A DNA stretch of 64,000 nucleotides from Candidatus Nanopelagicales bacterium (lineage in GTDB: Bacteria; Actinomycetota; Actinomycetes; S36-B12): NCBI GenBank assembly GCA_030827125.1, contig JAURFD010000004.1:144342-208341 (forward strand). The letters run 5' to 3'. This document shows positions 17,467 through 25,881 of the stretch, piece by piece (within the stretch, counting starts at the first letter, position 1; each line of letters begins with the position of its first letter). Both the position numbers and the translations under genes were made by a program. The notes beneath the pieces are model-generated. The model did not search any database. It had not been told where the DNA came from and worked only from the letters and a program-made list of their open reading frames with translations.

Positions 17467-17901
17467 ATGCCGGTCGGTTCCGTCGTCCTGACTCCGGGTA
17501 CGCCGCCGGTGTCCTGCGACCTACCCACCCTGGACCTGTCGAGTGAGACTCCCCGAGAGTCGGACTGGATACCCGTGGTGTCCCTCACCATCAGCCGGTC
17601 AGCATCCCAACTCCCTGAACCGGTTCTCCTTGTCCTGGCCGGACATCACGCGGTGCATGCGCCCGGGCTCGGCTTCGCCCAGCGATCCGCGCGACGATCG
17701 ATCGCGGGATATCTCCTCGTGGATCCGGTACTCCCATCGGCGACCGCGCAGGACTGGCCTGATGCCCCCGTCACGGTCGTCATCACGCCCGATGCGGATG
17801 ACGACAGCCGGAGCGCCGGACTCGCCGCGCGCCTACGCGGCTGGGAGGTCCTCGAAACACCGTTCGTCGAGGCTCTCGGCGCAATCGTCCACCGACCGTA
17901 G
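17467..17901 (+). CDS. Hypothetical protein, possibly degenerate alpha/beta hydrolase
   Basis: A 144-residue protein that I do not recognise firmly. The order LLVLAGHHAVHAPGLG (about 55-70), GYLLVDPVLP (about 82-91), a strand VTVVITPDAD and then RGWEVLETP resembles small actinobacterial alpha/beta hydrolases that read GHSNAG...VFVDAxLP...GWPV. Here the nucleophile serine of GHS would be histidine, so it would be inactive or use other chemistry. The leaderless start (TAGGCT, 6 bases, ATG) and a complete frame argue for expression. It converges with the SDR gene across nine bases. Confidence 0.6.
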   Translation: MPVGSVVLTPGTPPVSCDLPTLDLSSETPRESDWIPVVSLTISRSASQLPEPVLLVLAGHHAVHAPGLGFAQRSARRSIAGYLLVDPVLPSATAQDWPDAPVTVVITPDADDDSRSAGLAARLRGWEVLETPFVEALGAIVHRP

Positions 17902-17910
17902 GCGGGTCGG

Positions 17911-18684
17911 CTACCGGGCGCGAACTTGTCCGCCGGGACGACGAGCGCCCACCGCGCGCACCAGCGGTCTCGGCAGGTATTGCGCCGCTAGCGACAGCAC
18001 CTTGTACTGAGCACCGGCCACGCTCACCGGACGCCCCCTACGGGCATCCCGCAAGGCCGTGTCTACGACCTCCTGGGCATCGAGCCACATCCACGCCGGC
18101 AGAGCCTCCATGTCCATCCCCGCACGCTGATGGAACTGCGTGTGGGTGAAGCCCGGGCATACGGCCACGACGTTCACTCCAGTGCCCGCCAATTCGATGG
18201 ACAAGCTCTCGCTGAAGACCGTGACCCATGACTTGGACGCCGAGTACGTGCCTCCGGTGATCCAACTCGCGACACTGCTGACATTGATGATGGCGCCCGT
18301 CCCGCGCTCCACCATGGTGGGGACCACCGCATGAGTCAGCCGCATCACCGCCGTCACGAGGACGTCGAGCATGCGCTGCTCCACGTCCAGATCGCCGGTG
18401 GAGAACTTCTGCGGTACGCCGAAACCCGCGTTGTTGACGAGGATCTCGATCGGGCGCTGGCGATCCCGGAGGCGGTCCTCGACTCGGGCCAGGTCAGAGC
18501 GCTCCGCGAGGTCGGCCGTCATGGTCTCGACCTCAACGCCCAGGGCCCGCAGTCGCTCGGCGACCTCGTCCAATCGGGTCTGGTCACGGGCGACCAAGCA
18601 CAGATCGTGCCCCCGCGCGGCCAGGGTTTCGGCGAAGGTGAGCCCGATGCCGGACGTCCCTCCGGTGATGAGTGCCGTCCCCAC
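17911..18684 (-). CDS. Short-chain dehydrogenase/reductase
   Basis: A 257-residue classical SDR. The cofactor loop TGGTSGIG is at about 7-14, NNAGFG at about 86-91, and the catalytic Tyr-Lys in TYSASKS (about 150-156) with an upstream Ser in INVSSVAS. The pattern (ALITGGTSGIGLTFAETLAA; C-terminal region after PGFTHTQFHQRAG) fits DltE-like or short-chain oxidoreductases of unknown substrate. Arg and Asp residues after the first strand suggest NADPH. The GTG start has a GGAGGA ribosome-binding site, which is unusual among its leaderless neighbours. It ends nine bases from the convergent 17467 gene. Confidence 0.9.
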   Translation of the reverse strand: MGTALITGGTSGIGLTFAETLAARGHDLCLVARDQTRLDEVAERLRALGVEVETMTADLAERSDLARVEDRLRDRQRPIEILVNNAGFGVPQKFSTGDLDVEQRMLDVLVTAVMRLTHAVVPTMVERGTGAIINVSSVASWITGGTYSASKSWVTVFSESLSIELAGTGVNVVAVCPGFTHTQFHQRAGMDMEALPAWMWLDAQEVVDTALRDARRGRPVSVAGAQYKVLSLAAQYLPRPLVRAVGARRPGGQVRAR

Positions 18685-18776
18685 CGTGTCCTCCTCAAGT
18701 CCGGGAAATCTCCCAGAAAGTTACGCGTATTCGTCTGAGTGCACCATCCCCGCCCATCCTTGCCTACTCTGGCCCT

Positions 18777-20198
18777 ATGTCCCGCCGCCGTGTCTTAGCT
18801 GTCTCCGCTTCGGCACTGATCCTCGCGTCCATCGGCGTGACGACACCCGCAGCCCTAGCAGACCCAGTCCGCCCCCAGGTCGTCAACGGTCGCGACCCTT
18901 CGCCGGGAGAGATTCGCTCGCTCGTGTCCGTCTCTGCAGGGGGCTACTGGTGCGGGGGCACGCTGGTAGATCCGCTCCATGTGATCACCGCCGGACACTG
19001 CAGCGTCAACGACAACGGATCGACCTTTCGCCCCAGCCAGGTCACCGTGAGGTGGGGAAGCAGCAAATACTTTGACGAGCAGCGGACCTACGCCGTCGCG
19101 CAGGTGACCACGCATCCGGAATACGACCGCAACACCTTGGACAACGACATCGCCGTTCTCACCCTGGCTAATCCGATCAGCGGTGCCACATCGATGGCGG
19201 TGGCAAGTGTTGCCGAGTCCCAGGCCGTCCTGACCGCTAGGAACTCAGTGCGTTCCGCCGGATATGGACGGCTGTCCTTCACTGGCGCGGGCTCCGACGT
19301 CCTGCAGGTCGCCGATCTCACGGTGATGTCCGACTCGGTCTGCGGTAGCCGCAACGGCAGCGAGCGGATCGACGGAATCACCTTCTACGGGGTGGACGTC
19401 GATACGGCGCATTTCGTTTGCGCGATCGGTGTCGTGCCGGGAACGACGAGGATCATCGACACGTGTCAGGGGGACTCGGGCGGACCTCTCTTCAGCAATG
19501 ACGCGACCCCGCGCCTCGTTGGTGTTGTGAGCAGCGGCTACGGCTGTGCCGGTGTGGACGACAACGGTCCGATGGCGGAGAAGACCCCCGGCATCTACAC
19601 CCGTGTCTCGGCCTACCTGCCCTGGCTCACCTCCCAAGGGGTGGATATCGGCACCGCGGCGCCCACTCCACGCATCGTGTCGGCCGTCCCGGGTGCGGAC
19701 TCGCTCCTCGTGGTCGTCACCTCCGACGGAAACGTGAATTTCGACAACTACCAGATCTACGTCGAGAACACCGCTAGTGCGGAAGACGCCTGGTATTGCA
19801 CGGTGCCGAAGGGCGAGGACTCCTGCCTCTTTGACGATCTCACCCCGGGAGCGGAGTACGCCGTCACCGTGCGCTACGAGGGCAGCGAGGAAGTGTCCGA
19901 GCCGACCTATGTCACGATCTCGGTCGTTCCCTCCGTCACCCCTCCGGTTCGCCCTGAGATCACGAAGGGCTGGGACATGGGCGGCGGGAAGGTCAAAATC
20001 AAGGTGCGCGTAGGCCAGCAGCCGGAGAGCACAAAAGTATGGGTGCGGTGCACGTCGAAGGTGAAGAAGGCCAACGCCACCGTCAAGAACGGCCGGGCCA
20101 ACCTCAGACTCACACCGGGGGCGAAGTACTCGTGCAAGGCGATCGCTGAGAACGTGGCGGGGCGCGCAGTATCCAAGGCATTCAGATTCACGCTCTAG
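18777..20198 (+). CDS. Secreted trypsin-like serine protease with C-terminal fibronectin-like domains
   Basis: A 473-residue exported S1 protease. The signal peptide is 1 to about 28 and the zymogen-type junction region reads PQVVNGRD. The triad is His74 (TAGHC), Asp124 (NDIAV) and Ser234 (GDSGGP). An Asp six residues before the serine predicts cleavage after Lys/Arg. After about 290 come two beta-rich repeats resembling fibronectin type III (YEVS/PGAEYAVTVRY and PGAKYSCKAIAEN). The start is leaderless (TACTCT, 6 bases, ATG); a longer frame upstream is rejected for lack of signals. A paralogue follows after five bases. Confidence 0.9.
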   Translation: MSRRRVLAVSASALILASIGVTTPAALADPVRPQVVNGRDPSPGEIRSLVSVSAGGYWCGGTLVDPLHVITAGHCSVNDNGSTFRPSQVTVRWGSSKYFDEQRTYAVAQVTTHPEYDRNTLDNDIAVLTLANPISGATSMAVASVAESQAVLTARNSVRSAGYGRLSFTGAGSDVLQVADLTVMSDSVCGSRNGSERIDGITFYGVDVDTAHFVCAIGVVPGTTRIIDTCQGDSGGPLFSNDATPRLVGVVSSGYGCAGVDDNGPMAEKTPGIYTRVSAYLPWLTSQGVDIGTAAPTPRIVSAVPGADSLLVVVTSDGNVNFDNYQIYVENTASAEDAWYCTVPKGEDSCLFDDLTPGAEYAVTVRYEGSEEVSEPTYVTISVVPSVTPPVRPEITKGWDMGGGKVKIKVRVGQQPESTKVWVRCTSKVKKANATVKNGRANLRLTPGAKYSCKAIAENVAGRAVSKAFRFTL

Positions 20199-20203
20199 TC
20201 ACC

Positions 20204-21679
20204 ATGTCCTCCCTCTTCCGCCCACTTCTGGGCCTTGTCCTTGCCGCCTCGGTCGCGCTACCCATAACGGCCGCTCAAGCGCAGGCCCCAGCATCGTCCT
20301 CACCCGCTCGACCCGAGGTCGTCAACGGGATCTCCGGACCTTCGGCAGACTTCGGCTTCCTCGTGGCTCTCGGCGATCGGTCCGTTGAACGCAAATACGG
20401 CATGGAGCGCGCCCAGTTCTGCGGCGGAGCACTTACAACGAGCTCGCTGGTGATTACCGCGGCTCACTGTGTCTTGGGTCGCACCGCCAAGGAGATCGTT
20501 ATCGCGTCGTTCAGCGACGGAGATCTCGGCAGCGAGTCAGGCGTCATCGTCCGAGTCGACAGCATCACCATTCATCCGAGGTTCAATCCCGACAGTCTGA
20601 GCAACGACATCGCCGTCATTCGCCTCTCGACCAAGCTCCCCGGCACTCCCACCGTCGCCCCCGCCAACGCAGCAGAGGCTGAGGTGCTCACGGCGCCACG
20701 TGCACCGGTGAGCGTGGCGGGGTGGGGAGCGACGACCCATCGGGAGCCCTGGCGGTACCCCCCGACCTATCGCGTCGGCAGCCTCGTCGCCTTCCCCGAG
20801 AGTGCTTGCGGCGGAGGTGAAGACTTCACCGTCGATGGCGTGCACTTTCGCGGCTATGACTCACGCGACATCAGACCCAAGGTGATGCTGTGTGCCGAGG
20901 GCGTCCGGGGAGGAGAGCCGGTCGATGCTTGCGTGGGGGATTCCGGCGGCCCATTGATTGGCGGCGAAGGCCCAGCCCGGCGTCTTGTGGGAGTCGTGAG
21001 TTGGGGGCTCAACACCTGCGCGACAACCAAGGGGGCTGGTGTCTACTCGCGCGTCTCGGCGTTCAGCGAGTTCCTCGCCGGGGCCGGTGTGCCGATCACG
21101 CCGACGCCTGGCAATGAGCCACTCCCCCCAACGATTTCACGGTGGTCCACCACCACCACGTCGATTTCTGTGACGGTGACCGCGGCGACTCGTGGGCCGC
21201 AGCCGGACTCGTACGCCGTGTCCGCCACCGACGCACAGGGCATGGTGTCGACGTGTCAGATGCCGGCACCCGAGCGCCCCCGCACGGCGACATGCCGAAT
21301 CGACGGCCTCGCGGCGGGCGCACCGTACTCAGTGACGGCCGTCGCCATTGCCGCCGATATGCCCTCCGCACCATCGGTCGCCCGGACTATTCGGCCGGCC
21401 GGGCTGCCAGCCCGCCCGAAGATCACCTTCGCTCAGGCAAAGAACGGGGGCGTCGCCGGATTCATCGTGGAGAGGATCAATGGGAACGGCTCACCGCTTA
21501 CCCTCCGTGAGGTGCGATGTCGAGCGGATGGATTCCGCACACGGACAGCCCCTATTGAGAAGGACGGCATCGCACTCGTATCTCGACTCACCCGCGGCGT
21601 CACCTATTCCTGCGTCGCGGTCGTCGCAAATGAGTACGGAAAGTCGATCTCTTCGCGGGTCAGCCTCCGCGCACGCTGA
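20204..21679 (+). CDS. Secreted trypsin-like serine protease, tandem paralogue
   Basis: A 491-residue exported S1 protease, evidently a duplicate of its upstream neighbour: signal peptide 1 to about 26, then RPEVVNGISG. The triad is His88 (TAAHC), Asp135 (NDIAV) and Ser247 (GDSGGP), with Asp241 in the specificity pocket position (trypsin-like). Two fibronectin-like C-terminal repeats (about 305-490) end in SCVAVVANEYG, matching SCKAIAENVAG of the neighbour. Five bases separate it from the first protease and no promoter is visible, so the two are probably co-transcribed. The substrate is unknown; extracellular protein degradation is inferred. Confidence 0.9.
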   Translation: MSSLFRPLLGLVLAASVALPITAAQAQAPASSSPARPEVVNGISGPSADFGFLVALGDRSVERKYGMERAQFCGGALTTSSLVITAAHCVLGRTAKEIVIASFSDGDLGSESGVIVRVDSITIHPRFNPDSLSNDIAVIRLSTKLPGTPTVAPANAAEAEVLTAPRAPVSVAGWGATTHREPWRYPPTYRVGSLVAFPESACGGGEDFTVDGVHFRGYDSRDIRPKVMLCAEGVRGGEPVDACVGDSGGPLIGGEGPARRLVGVVSWGLNTCATTKGAGVYSRVSAFSEFLAGAGVPITPTPGNEPLPPTISRWSTTTTSISVTVTAATRGPQPDSYAVSATDAQGMVSTCQMPAPERPRTATCRIDGLAAGAPYSVTAVAIAADMPSAPSVARTIRPAGLPARPKITFAQAKNGGVAGFIVERINGNGSPLTLREVRCRADGFRTRTAPIEKDGIALVSRLTRGVTYSCVAVVANEYGKSISSRVSLRAR

Positions 21680-21699
21680 TGAGGACTACGCTGCCCTCC

Positions 21700-22665
21700 A
21701 TGCGAGCAGCGTTCTACGAGCAGCGGGGCGACTCTGGCGTGCTCCAGATCGACGAAATCGCAACCCCGGGACCGGGCGTGGGCGAGGTGCGTGTCCGGTT
21801 GGCCGTAGCCGCGGTGAACCCCACCGACTGGAAGATGCGGTCTCGAGGCGATGATCTTCCCGCTCCGCAGATCCCTGGCATGGACGGCGCCGGCGTCGTC
21901 GAGGCCGTCGGCCCCGGCGTCGACATTGGCCGCATCGGCGAGCGCGTGTGGATCTACCACGCGGGCTACCAGCGACGGTGGGGCACCGCGGCGCAGTTCA
22001 CCGTCGTGCCTGCGCGACAAGCGGTGCACCTTCCCGACGGTGTCGAACTCGATCAGGCCGCGGCACTGGGAATCCCCTACATCACCGCATACGGCTGCCT
22101 TCTTTGTGACGGGCCGATCGAGGGGCAGACCGTCCTGATCCATGGTGGCGCTGGTGCGGTCGGCCACGCGGCGATCCAGCTGGCGCGGCGCGCTGGTGCC
22201 CACGTCATCACCACAGTCAGTTCATCGGCAAAGGGAGAGTTGGCGATCGCAGCCGGCGCCCACGTCGTTATTGACTACACAGCGCCGGATGCCACAGAAG
22301 CGGTACGCCGAGCCGCGCCCGCGGGCGTGGATCGCATCATCGAGGTAGCTCTCACACGCAACATGGACATGGATCTCGCGGTGCTGGCCCCACACGGTGT
22401 CATCGTGACCTACGCGGCCGACAATGACGATCCGACGATTCCGGTGCGTGCGCTGATGACGAACAACGTCACGCTGCGCTTTGCCATGGTCTACGGATTC
22501 GCGCCAGCGCTCATCGCTGCCGCCGTGGCGGAGATCACCGCCGCGCTCGCGTCCGGCGAACTCCAACCTCTGCCCTTCATCCGCTTCCCCCTGGAGGAAA
22601 CGGCGGCAGCCCACGACGCCGTCGAAGGCCGCGTCGCCGCGAAGGTGCTCATCGACATCCCGTAG
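21700..22665 (+). CDS. NADPH:quinone reductase-like MDR oxidoreductase
   Basis: A 321-residue zinc-free medium-chain dehydrogenase. MRAAFYEQRGDSGVLQIDEI begins the GroES-like domain, NPTDWKMR (about 47-54) is the typical zeta-crystallin segment, and HGGAGAVGHAAIQLAR (about 148-163) is the nucleotide fold. It is a distinct branch from the oxidoreductase at 12171. Start: TACGCT lies 7 bases before this ATG, so it is preferred over the ATG at 21679 that overlaps the protease stop. It converges with rpiB across three bases. Confidence 0.9.
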   Translation: MRAAFYEQRGDSGVLQIDEIATPGPGVGEVRVRLAVAAVNPTDWKMRSRGDDLPAPQIPGMDGAGVVEAVGPGVDIGRIGERVWIYHAGYQRRWGTAAQFTVVPARQAVHLPDGVELDQAAALGIPYITAYGCLLCDGPIEGQTVLIHGGAGAVGHAAIQLARRAGAHVITTVSSSAKGELAIAAGAHVVIDYTAPDATEAVRRAAPAGVDRIIEVALTRNMDMDLAVLAPHGVIVTYAADNDDPTIPVRALMTNNVTLRFAMVYGFAPALIAAAVAEITAALASGELQPLPFIRFPLEETAAAHDAVEGRVAAKVLIDIP

Positions 22666-22668
22666 TCG

Positions 22669-23115
22669 TCAGCGACCCTCGCTATCCAGTTCGGTGAGGA
22701 GATCCACACGACGTTGGTGTCGGCCACCGTCAAAACCCGTTGAAAGGAATACTCCGAGCGCATGCTCGGCCTCCGCAACCGCCGTAATGCGAGCCCCGAA
22801 ACAGGCCACATTCGCGTTGTTGTGCCGCCTGACGAGTTCAGCGTCCTCTGCGGTGCGCACCACGCCGGCTCGCACACCGGGAATCTTGTTGGCCGCCATA
22901 CAGATGCCCTCACCACTGCCACATACGGCGACACCGAGATCGGCATCTCCATCGGCCACCGTGCGCCCCACAGCCGCGCCGAACACCGGATAGTCGCAGG
23001 AGTCGGTCGAGTCGGTCCCGACGTCGACGACCTCGTGCCCCTGCTCACGTAGCCACGCGTGGAGGGCATCCTTCAGCGGGAACCCCGCGTGATCGCTCCC
23101 GATGACAACCTTCAT
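22669..23115 (-). CDS. rpiB: Ribose-5-phosphate isomerase B
   Basis: A 148-residue RpiB/LacAB-family isomerase. GSDHAGFPLK (about 6-15), the anion-binding VCGSGEGICMAANKIPGVRA (about 65-84) and HNNANVACFGAR (about 100-111) match the family. It interconverts ribose 5-phosphate and ribulose 5-phosphate, linking ribose use to the pentose phosphate pathway. The ATG overlaps the stop of the kinase gene (ATGA), showing translational coupling. Upstream in-frame codons lie inside that gene and are rejected. Allose-6-phosphate isomerase activity is possible in the family. Confidence 0.92.
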   Translation of the reverse strand: MKVVIGSDHAGFPLKDALHAWLREQGHEVVDVGTDSTDSCDYPVFGAAVGRTVADGDADLGVAVCGSGEGICMAANKIPGVRAGVVRTAEDAELVRRHNNANVACFGARITAVAEAEHALGVFLSTGFDGGRHQRRVDLLTELDSEGR

Positions 23116-24551
23116 GGTCTGCCCATCCCCTCTCGTGTCGTGCGCTCCAGGATCGCAGCACGCCATCGCTCCTGGCGCTCCTCAACCACCGGATCAGCCG
23201 TGGGCTCAACCCTCCCATGGTCCGATCGAGGCGCGGGCGGGATGGCGAGATCGACGACGTCTCCGGCCAGGCGCGCTGCTCCGACTGCGGTCGCATCGTG
23301 GACCATTGAGGGCAACAGGCTCACCTGCAGAGCCGTGCTCACCAACCGCACATATTCGGGGTCTCGACTTCCACCCCCGAGTGCCGTAACCGGCTGCTGA
23401 GGCGCAGCGCCGGAGTCGCATACCGCGGCATAAGCCGCAGAAGCGGCGTACGCCATGCCCTCAAAGACCGACCGCAGCAGCGCCTGCCGCGTCGTTGTCA
23501 GCGAGAGGCCGGACCATGCCGCTCGCAGGTCCGGGTCAATGTACGGAGTGCGCTCCCCAGCGACGAACGGCCAGAAGAGGGGATCGTCGGGTTGGAGGCC
23601 CAGGGCGAGCGCGCTGCGCGCCTCGGTGAGATCTGCGCCAAGCCACGACAGTGCCCGTTCGAGCGCGAGCCCACCGCTCTGCACTGCTCCAAGCCGGAAG
23701 AAACCACTGCCCACCGCCCCCACGCGAGCAAACGTGTGCGTGCGCAATGTGGGATCCGGGCGGGGCTCGGCGAGAACGCTGGCGATCTGGGAGCCGGTGC
23801 CTACCGTGATGGAACCTTCTCCCGACCGCAGCCCGAGACCGTGGACAGCGCATGCCGCATCCGCCCCTCCTAGCGCGATCGGTAGGCCCGCGAGCGGTGA
23901 GCCTCCCCGATTGACCACTCCAGCGGAGAACGACGAATTCTCGATCGGGGCGAGGAGATCCTCGCGCACGTGACAGGCCGCGAGAGCCTGCGCACTCCAC
24001 CCGCCTTCGACGAGGTCATACAGCAGGGTGCCGCTCGCGTCCGACGGTTCGGTGGCGACGTGTCCGGTCCACTGCAGGCGTAGCCAGTCCTTGGGCTGCA
24101 GAGCCCACCGCGCACGAGCGAGTACGTCGGGCTCATGTTCGCTGAGCCATCGCAGGGTGGGCCCGGCAAACCCAGGGAAGGGAGCCGATCCCAGCCGCGC
24201 GAGCAACTCATCGTCAAGTTCTCGGCGAAGTGCCTCGGCCTGCACCACGCTACGCGAGTCGGCCCACAAGATCGCCGGCCGGAGCGGCTCGCCCGACGCA
24301 TCACACAGGACGACCCCGTGCATCTGACCGCTCAACCCGACGGCGGTCGGCGGCTGAGGCAAGCCATCGATAACTGCCGCGGCAGCTTCCTCGCAGGCCG
24401 CGAGCCACCCTCGCGGATCCGACTCGGCCCAGCCCTGATGTGGGGCGTCAACACGATAGGGCCGGGTCGCTGACGCAAGGATCTGACCGTCGGCATCGAC
24501 TCCGACAACCTTCACCGACTGCGTGCCCAGATCGATGCCCAAAACGGCCAT
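23112..24551 (-). CDS. xylB: FGGY carbohydrate kinase, xylulokinase-like
   Basis: A 479-residue FGGY kinase. MAVLGIDLGTQSVKVVGVDA opens the N-terminal ATPase fold, VGLSGQMHGVVL (about 78-89) and ILWADSRS (about 99-106) are typical of xylulokinases, and ALGGGSRDPEY (about 395-405) is the C-terminal ATP motif. It would phosphorylate D-xylulose (or ribulose). It is the first gene of a two-gene operon with rpiB, divergent from the ribokinase gene. CAGGAT lies 6 bases before the ATG (variant leaderless hexamer). The substrate is inferred from motif and context. Confidence 0.85.
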   Translation of the reverse strand: MAVLGIDLGTQSVKVVGVDADGQILASATRPYRVDAPHQGWAESDPRGWLAACEEAAAAVIDGLPQPPTAVGLSGQMHGVVLCDASGEPLRPAILWADSRSVVQAEALRRELDDELLARLGSAPFPGFAGPTLRWLSEHEPDVLARARWALQPKDWLRLQWTGHVATEPSDASGTLLYDLVEGGWSAQALAACHVREDLLAPIENSSFSAGVVNRGGSPLAGLPIALGGADAACAVHGLGLRSGEGSITVGTGSQIASVLAEPRPDPTLRTHTFARVGAVGSGFFRLGAVQSGGLALERALSWLGADLTEARSALALGLQPDDPLFWPFVAGERTPYIDPDLRAAWSGLSLTTTRQALLRSVFEGMAYAASAAYAAVCDSGAAPQQPVTALGGGSRDPEYVRLVSTALQVSLLPSMVHDATAVGAARLAGDVVDLAIPPAPRSDHGRVEPTADPVVEERQERWRAAILERTTREGMGRP

Positions 24552-24581
24552 GGCCCCATCCTGCCGCGCTAGCCTCACGGG
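24552..24581. promoter_or_regulatory. Divergent promoters of the xylulokinase-like and ribokinase genes
   Basis: The 30-bp gap holds CAGGAT on the minus strand (24558-24563), 6 bases before the kinase ATG, and TAGCCT on the plus strand (24570-24575), 6 bases before the ribokinase ATG. No room remains for a ribosome-binding site on either side and no clear operator palindrome is seen. Confidence 0.55.
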
Positions 24582-25505
24582 ATGGGCACGGTGGTCTGTA
24601 TTGGCAGCCTCAATCTCGATCTCGTGCTGCGCGTCGATCGCATGCCAGCCGTCGGTGAAACCGTGACCGGCCATGCCCTGGAGCGCCATCTCGGAGGCAA
24701 GGGACTCAATCAGGCCATCGCCGCCGCGCGTTCCGGTGGGCAGGTCGCCCTCATCGGGGCCGTCGGGGACGATGAGGCGGCGCAGTGGATGAGGCAGGAA
24801 CTCGCCGCCGATGGCATCGATGACAGCGGGGTGGCCACCGTAGAGGGGTCCAGCGGTACCGCCCTCATTGAGGTCGACTCCTCAGGCGACAACCGCATTG
24901 TCGTCGTCGGCGGTGCCAACGCATGGCTCACCGCGGAGTACACCGTCGCCGAGGTACGCCGCTACGCGGGAGCGAGCGTGGCTCTCGCGCCGCTGGAGGT
25001 GACCCCCAGCGCCGTGGTCGGCGCCCTCGGTGCCGCGCATGACCTCGGCCTGACCACCATCCTCAACACGGCGCCCGTGCCCCCCGAGGGAATACCTGAG
25101 CCACTGTTCACCAGCGTGGACATCATGGTGGCCAACGAGCACGAGGCAGCTCTCATCAGCGGGATGCCGGTCGAGGACGTCGAGGGCGGAGTGTCGGCCG
25201 GGCGGGCACTGTGCGAGCGCGGTATCGGCACAGTCGTCGTGACGCTGGGGCCCGCGGGCTGCATCTGGGTCACGCCCGACTCCTTCGGCCACGTACCCGC
25301 CTTCCCCGTCACCCCCATCGACACCGTGGCAGCCGGCGATGCCTTCTGCGGGGTCTTGGCCGCCTCGCTCGCCGACGGTCGTGACTGGACCGCCTGCCTG
25401 CTCCGCGCCAATGCCGCCGGAGCTCTCGCGACGACGGTCGCGGGTGCCGCACCCTCCCTGCCTACGGGCATAGCCATCGACGAACTCTGCGAGAGGAATC
25501 CATGA
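24582..25505 (+). CDS. rbsK: Ribokinase (PfkB family)
   Basis: A 307-residue PfkB kinase. The substrate-binding start VVCIGSLNLDLVLRVDRMP (about 4-22) and HLGGKGLNQAIAAAR (about 37-51) match ribokinase. The catalytic DTVAAGDAFCGVL (about 248-260) supplies the base Asp and anion hole. It phosphorylates ribose at O5. It is leaderless (TAGCCT, 6 bases, ATG) and overlaps the next gene, a RbsD-like mutarotase, as ATGA. With the divergent rpiB and xylB-like genes this forms a pentose-use cluster; no transporter or regulator is present. Other PfkB substrates remain possible. Confidence 0.9.
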   Translation: MGTVVCIGSLNLDLVLRVDRMPAVGETVTGHALERHLGGKGLNQAIAAARSGGQVALIGAVGDDEAAQWMRQELAADGIDDSGVATVEGSSGTALIEVDSSGDNRIVVVGGANAWLTAEYTVAEVRRYAGASVALAPLEVTPSAVVGALGAAHDLGLTTILNTAPVPPEGIPEPLFTSVDIMVANEHEAALISGMPVEDVEGGVSAGRALCERGIGTVVVTLGPAGCIWVTPDSFGHVPAFPVTPIDTVAAGDAFCGVLAASLADGRDWTACLLRANAAGALATTVAGAAPSLPTGIAIDELCERNP

Positions 25506-25879
25506 TCTGGCATCCGCAACTGGCCGACCTCCTTGCGCGCTTCCGGCACGCCAATGCGATAGCCATCCTCGATGCGCCGTTCCCGTCGTATCCGGACGTG
25601 GAGACTGTTGAGCTCATCGTGACGCGTGGGCTGCCCACCATCCCGCAACTTGTCGACGTCATCCTCGCCGAGCACGAGGTGAGCAGTGTCGTGATGGCTG
25701 ACGAGTTCCGCACCCACGTCGACCCAGACATCCAGCAGTCGTACCTGGCACATCTGGGTGACCTGCCGGTCGACTGGGTGGCGCACACTGAGTTCAAGCG
25801 GCTGGTGGGTGAGTGCCTCGGCATTGTGCACACTGGCGATGCCGTGCCCTACAGCAACGTCATCCTGCGCTGGGGATAG
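25502..25879 (+). CDS. RbsD/FucU family sugar mutarotase
   Basis: A 125-residue protein of the RbsD/FucU fold. HPQLADLLARFRHANAIAIL (about 4-23; the His near 18 corresponds to the catalytic histidine region), ETVELIVTRGLPTIPQLVDV (about 33-52) and the C-terminal PYSNVILRWG are family marks. RbsD converts ribose pyranose/furanose anomers for the kinase, and FucU does so for fucose. Coupling to rbsK by a four-base overlap favours ribose. Length is normal for the family. Confidence 0.85.
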   Translation: MIWHPQLADLLARFRHANAIAILDAPFPSYPDVETVELIVTRGLPTIPQLVDVILAEHEVSSVVMADEFRTHVDPDIQQSYLAHLGDLPVDWVAHTEFKRLVGECLGIVHTGDAVPYSNVILRWG

Positions 25880-25881
25880 CC

